Assembly (NCBI GenBank): GCA_035515515.1
Contig: DATJBC010000005.1
Span: 1-6,151, forward strand
DNA from: DATJBC01 sp035515515
Lineage (GTDB): Bacteria; Actinomycetota; Acidimicrobiia; Acidimicrobiales; UBA8190
Direction of reading: 5' to 3'
Length of the DNA: 6,151 bases
Positions 4,685 to 6,151 of this stretch are shown piece by piece; position 1 is the stretch's first letter; each line of letters starts with the position of its first letter. A program made the translations under genes and the position numbers. Under the pieces are notes generated by a model that saw nothing but the letters and a program-made list of their open reading frames with translations, ran no database searches and was not told where the DNA came from.

Positions 4685-6151
4685 CGCTCTGCCTCCAGGG
4701 TGGAGACGTCGCCTTCGGGGAGGCCGAGCTCCCGGGCCTTGAGGAGGCGGCGCATGATCTTCCCGCTCCTGGTGTGCGGGAGGTGCTGGTCGAAGGCGAT
4801 CTCGCGGGGCGCCACGGCGGCGCCCAGCCGTCGACGGGCGAAGCCGAGCAGGTCGAGGCGGAGCTCGTCATCGGGCTCGTAGCCGGCGCGCAGCGTGACG
4901 AAAGCCTTGACCACCTCGCCCGACACGGGGTCGGGCTTCCCGATCACCCCCGCCTCGGCGACGGCGGGGTGTTCCATGAGGGTCGACTCGACCTCGAAGG
5001 GCCCGATCAGGTGCCCGGCGGACTTGATGACGTCGTCCCCGCGCCCCACGAACCAGAAGTAGCCGTCGGCGTCACGGCGGGCCAGGTCCCCGCTCAGGTA
5101 CCACCCTCCGGCGAAGCACGCCCGGTAGCGCTCCTCCTCGCCCAGGTAGCCGCGGAACATCGACGGCCAGCCGGGGCGCAGCGCCAGCTCACCCTCCTCG
5201 TCGGCGGGCGCCTCGACGGCGCGTCCGTCGTCGCCGATCACGACCTTGCCGTGGTCGTCGCGCGCCAGCACGGTGGCCTCCACCCCGGGCAGGGGCCGGC
5301 CCATCGAGCCTGGGCGGATGTCCATGCAGGCGAAGTTGGCGATCATGATCCCGCCCGTCTCGGTCTGCCACCAGTTGTCGTGGATGGGGAGCCCCAGCGC
5401 CTCCTCTCCCCAGAGGACCACCTCCGGGTTGAGCGGCTCGCCGACGCTGGCGATGAAGCGGAGCCGGCTGAGATCGTGGGCCTTGGCCATCTCGCCGCCC
5501 GCCTGCATGAGCATGCGCAGCGCCGTCGGGGCGGTGTACCAGACGGTCACGCCCTCGGCCTCGAGGATCCCGTACCACCGCTCGGCGTCGAAGTCGCCCT
5601 GGTCGACGACGCTCGTGACCCCGTGGACCAGGGGGGCCACGATCCCGTACGACGTGCCCGTCACCCAGCCGGGGTCGGCCGTGCACCAGAAGACGTCGTC
5701 GGGGTGCAGGTCCAGGGCGAGGCGTCCCGTGGCGTAGTGCGAGACCACGGCCTCGTGGACGTGGACGGCGCCCTTGGGCGTCCCCGTCGTGCCGCTGGTG
5801 AAGTGGAGCAGCGCCATCTCCTCGGGATCGGTGGGTCCGATGGCGTAGCCGGCGGGGGCGCCCGCCAGCAGCGCGTCGAGGTCGAGGGTGCCCTCGGGCC
5901 CGGCCTCCGCCGGCGCCCGGGGGTCGCGGGCCACCACGACGTGGCGCAGCCCGGGGAGCCGCTCTCGCACGCCCGCCACCTTGCGGCGGTAGAGGGTGGG
6001 GTTGGTGACGAGCACCCGTCCGTCACCGAGGTCGAGGCGCTGGCGGATGGGCTCGGGGCCGAACGCGGGGAACAGGGGACAGAGCACCGAACGGTGCTTG
6101 AGCGTTCCCAGGGCAGCCACGTAGAGCTCGGGCGTGCGCGGCATGAGGACG
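4681..6151 (-). CDS. acsA: Acetate-CoA ligase (AMP-forming), Bacillus AcsA type, 5' partial
   Basis: Adenylates acetate with ATP and transfers the acetyl group to CoA, giving cytosolic acetyl-CoA, AMP and pyrophosphate. The frame stays open through the right edge: the codons before the ATG at 6144 read V-L, giving VLMPRTPELY, a conserved internal segment of the family. That ATG is therefore not the start, and I estimate about 75-80 N-terminal residues are missing from a protein of roughly 570. Counting from that Met, I see the P-loop SGTTGTPKG (117-125), WCTADPGWVTGT (153-164), WWQTETGG (258-265) with the Trp typical of acetate-sized pockets, SGDLA (351-355), GRGDDVIK (367-374) and the catalytic Lys462 in TRSGKIMRR. 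The C-terminus LPEGDVSTLE matches the recalled end of B. subtilis AcsA. Lys462 is the residue that protein acetyltransferases modify in this family. Its stop overlaps the E1 alpha start as ATGA. Propionate as substrate is possible; a longer-chain ligase is unlikely. Confidence 0.95.
   Translation of the reverse strand, partial: VLMPRTPELYVAALGTLKHRSVLCPLFPAFGPEPIRQRLDLGDGRVLVTNPTLYRRKVAGVRERLPGLRHVVVARDPRAPAEAGPEGTLDLDALLAGAPAGYAIGPTDPEEMALLHFTSGTTGTPKGAVHVHEAVVSHYATGRLALDLHPDDVFWCTADPGWVTGTSYGIVAPLVHGVTSVVDQGDFDAERWYGILEAEGVTVWYTAPTALRMLMQAGGEMAKAHDLSRLRFIASVGEPLNPEVVLWGEEALGLPIHDNWWQTETGGIMIANFACMDIRPGSMGRPLPGVEATVLARDDHGKVVIGDDGRAVEAPADEEGELALRPGWPSMFRGYLGEEERYRACFAGGWYLSGDLARRDADGYFWFVGRGDDVIKSAGHLIGPFEVESTLMEHPAVAEAGVIGKPDPVSGEVVKAFVTLRAGYEPDDELRLDLLGFARRRLGAAVAPREIAFDQHLPHTRSGKIMRRLLKARELGLPEGDVSTLEAER
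4692..4696 (-). promoter_or_regulatory. Ribosome binding site (GGAGG) for E1 alpha
   Basis: A perfect GGAGG sits 7 bases before the ATG at 4684, inside the end of the ligase gene. It fixes the E1 alpha start and shows that it can be translated by reinitiation or independent entry. Confidence 0.8.

Noticed and set aside
6142..6144. The ATG at 6144 as the true start of the acetate ligase
   Set aside because: The residues on both sides (VLMPRTPELY) match an internal conserved segment of the family, so the gene continues past the right edge.
1..6151. CRISPR arrays, tRNA or rRNA genes, insertion sequences, terminators
   Set aside because: The minus strand is filled with genes and has no gap above 8 bases. 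I saw no regular spacers, inverted-repeat ends or hairpin-plus-T-run signals.

Overview
The window is very GC-rich and almost fully coding. All seven genes lie on the minus strand, so they read from the right edge to the left edge. Adjacent genes overlap by 4 bases, abut directly or are 8 bases apart, and no gap is large enough for an internal promoter or terminator. GC-rich codons, GTG starts and the sequence types (Bacillus-type AcsA, short E1 alpha with an FRAHSMYDSDRYRDK-like loop, an AC39-like V-ATPase subunit with an RFEIANV motif) suggest a high-GC actinobacterium, perhaps Acidimicrobiia or Thermoleophilia. The lineage is inferred from recalled family patterns, not from a search.

In transcription order: 6151-4681 is the 5'-truncated AMP-forming acetate-CoA ligase (AcsA type). 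4684-3695 and 3698-2727 are the alpha and beta subunits of a thiamine-diphosphate E1 2-oxoacid (pyruvate) or acetoin dehydrogenase. 2726-1335 is the E2 dihydrolipoamide acyltransferase, with one lipoyl domain and two tandem peripheral-subunit-binding domains. 1338-1087 is a free-standing acyl carrier protein. 1078-635 is a small coiled-coil protein resembling a V-ATPase peripheral stalk subunit. 638-1 is a V-ATPase subunit C (AC39/subunit d)-like protein that runs off the left edge.

The first five genes form an acyl-activation module. The ligase makes acetyl-CoA from acetate, and the E1-E2 complex makes acetyl-CoA from pyruvate or acetoin. The ACP offers a second phosphopantetheine thiol that could accept an acyl group. 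No E3 (dihydrolipoamide dehydrogenase) is present, so it must come from elsewhere. The last two genes appear to begin a V/A-type ATPase cluster whose remaining subunits would lie beyond the left edge. The tight spacing suggests the metabolic module and the ATPase are co-transcribed.

The points most worth a second look are the dedicated ACP next to the E2, the apparent fusion of this module to a V-ATPase operon, and the doubled but atypical subunit-binding domain in E2.
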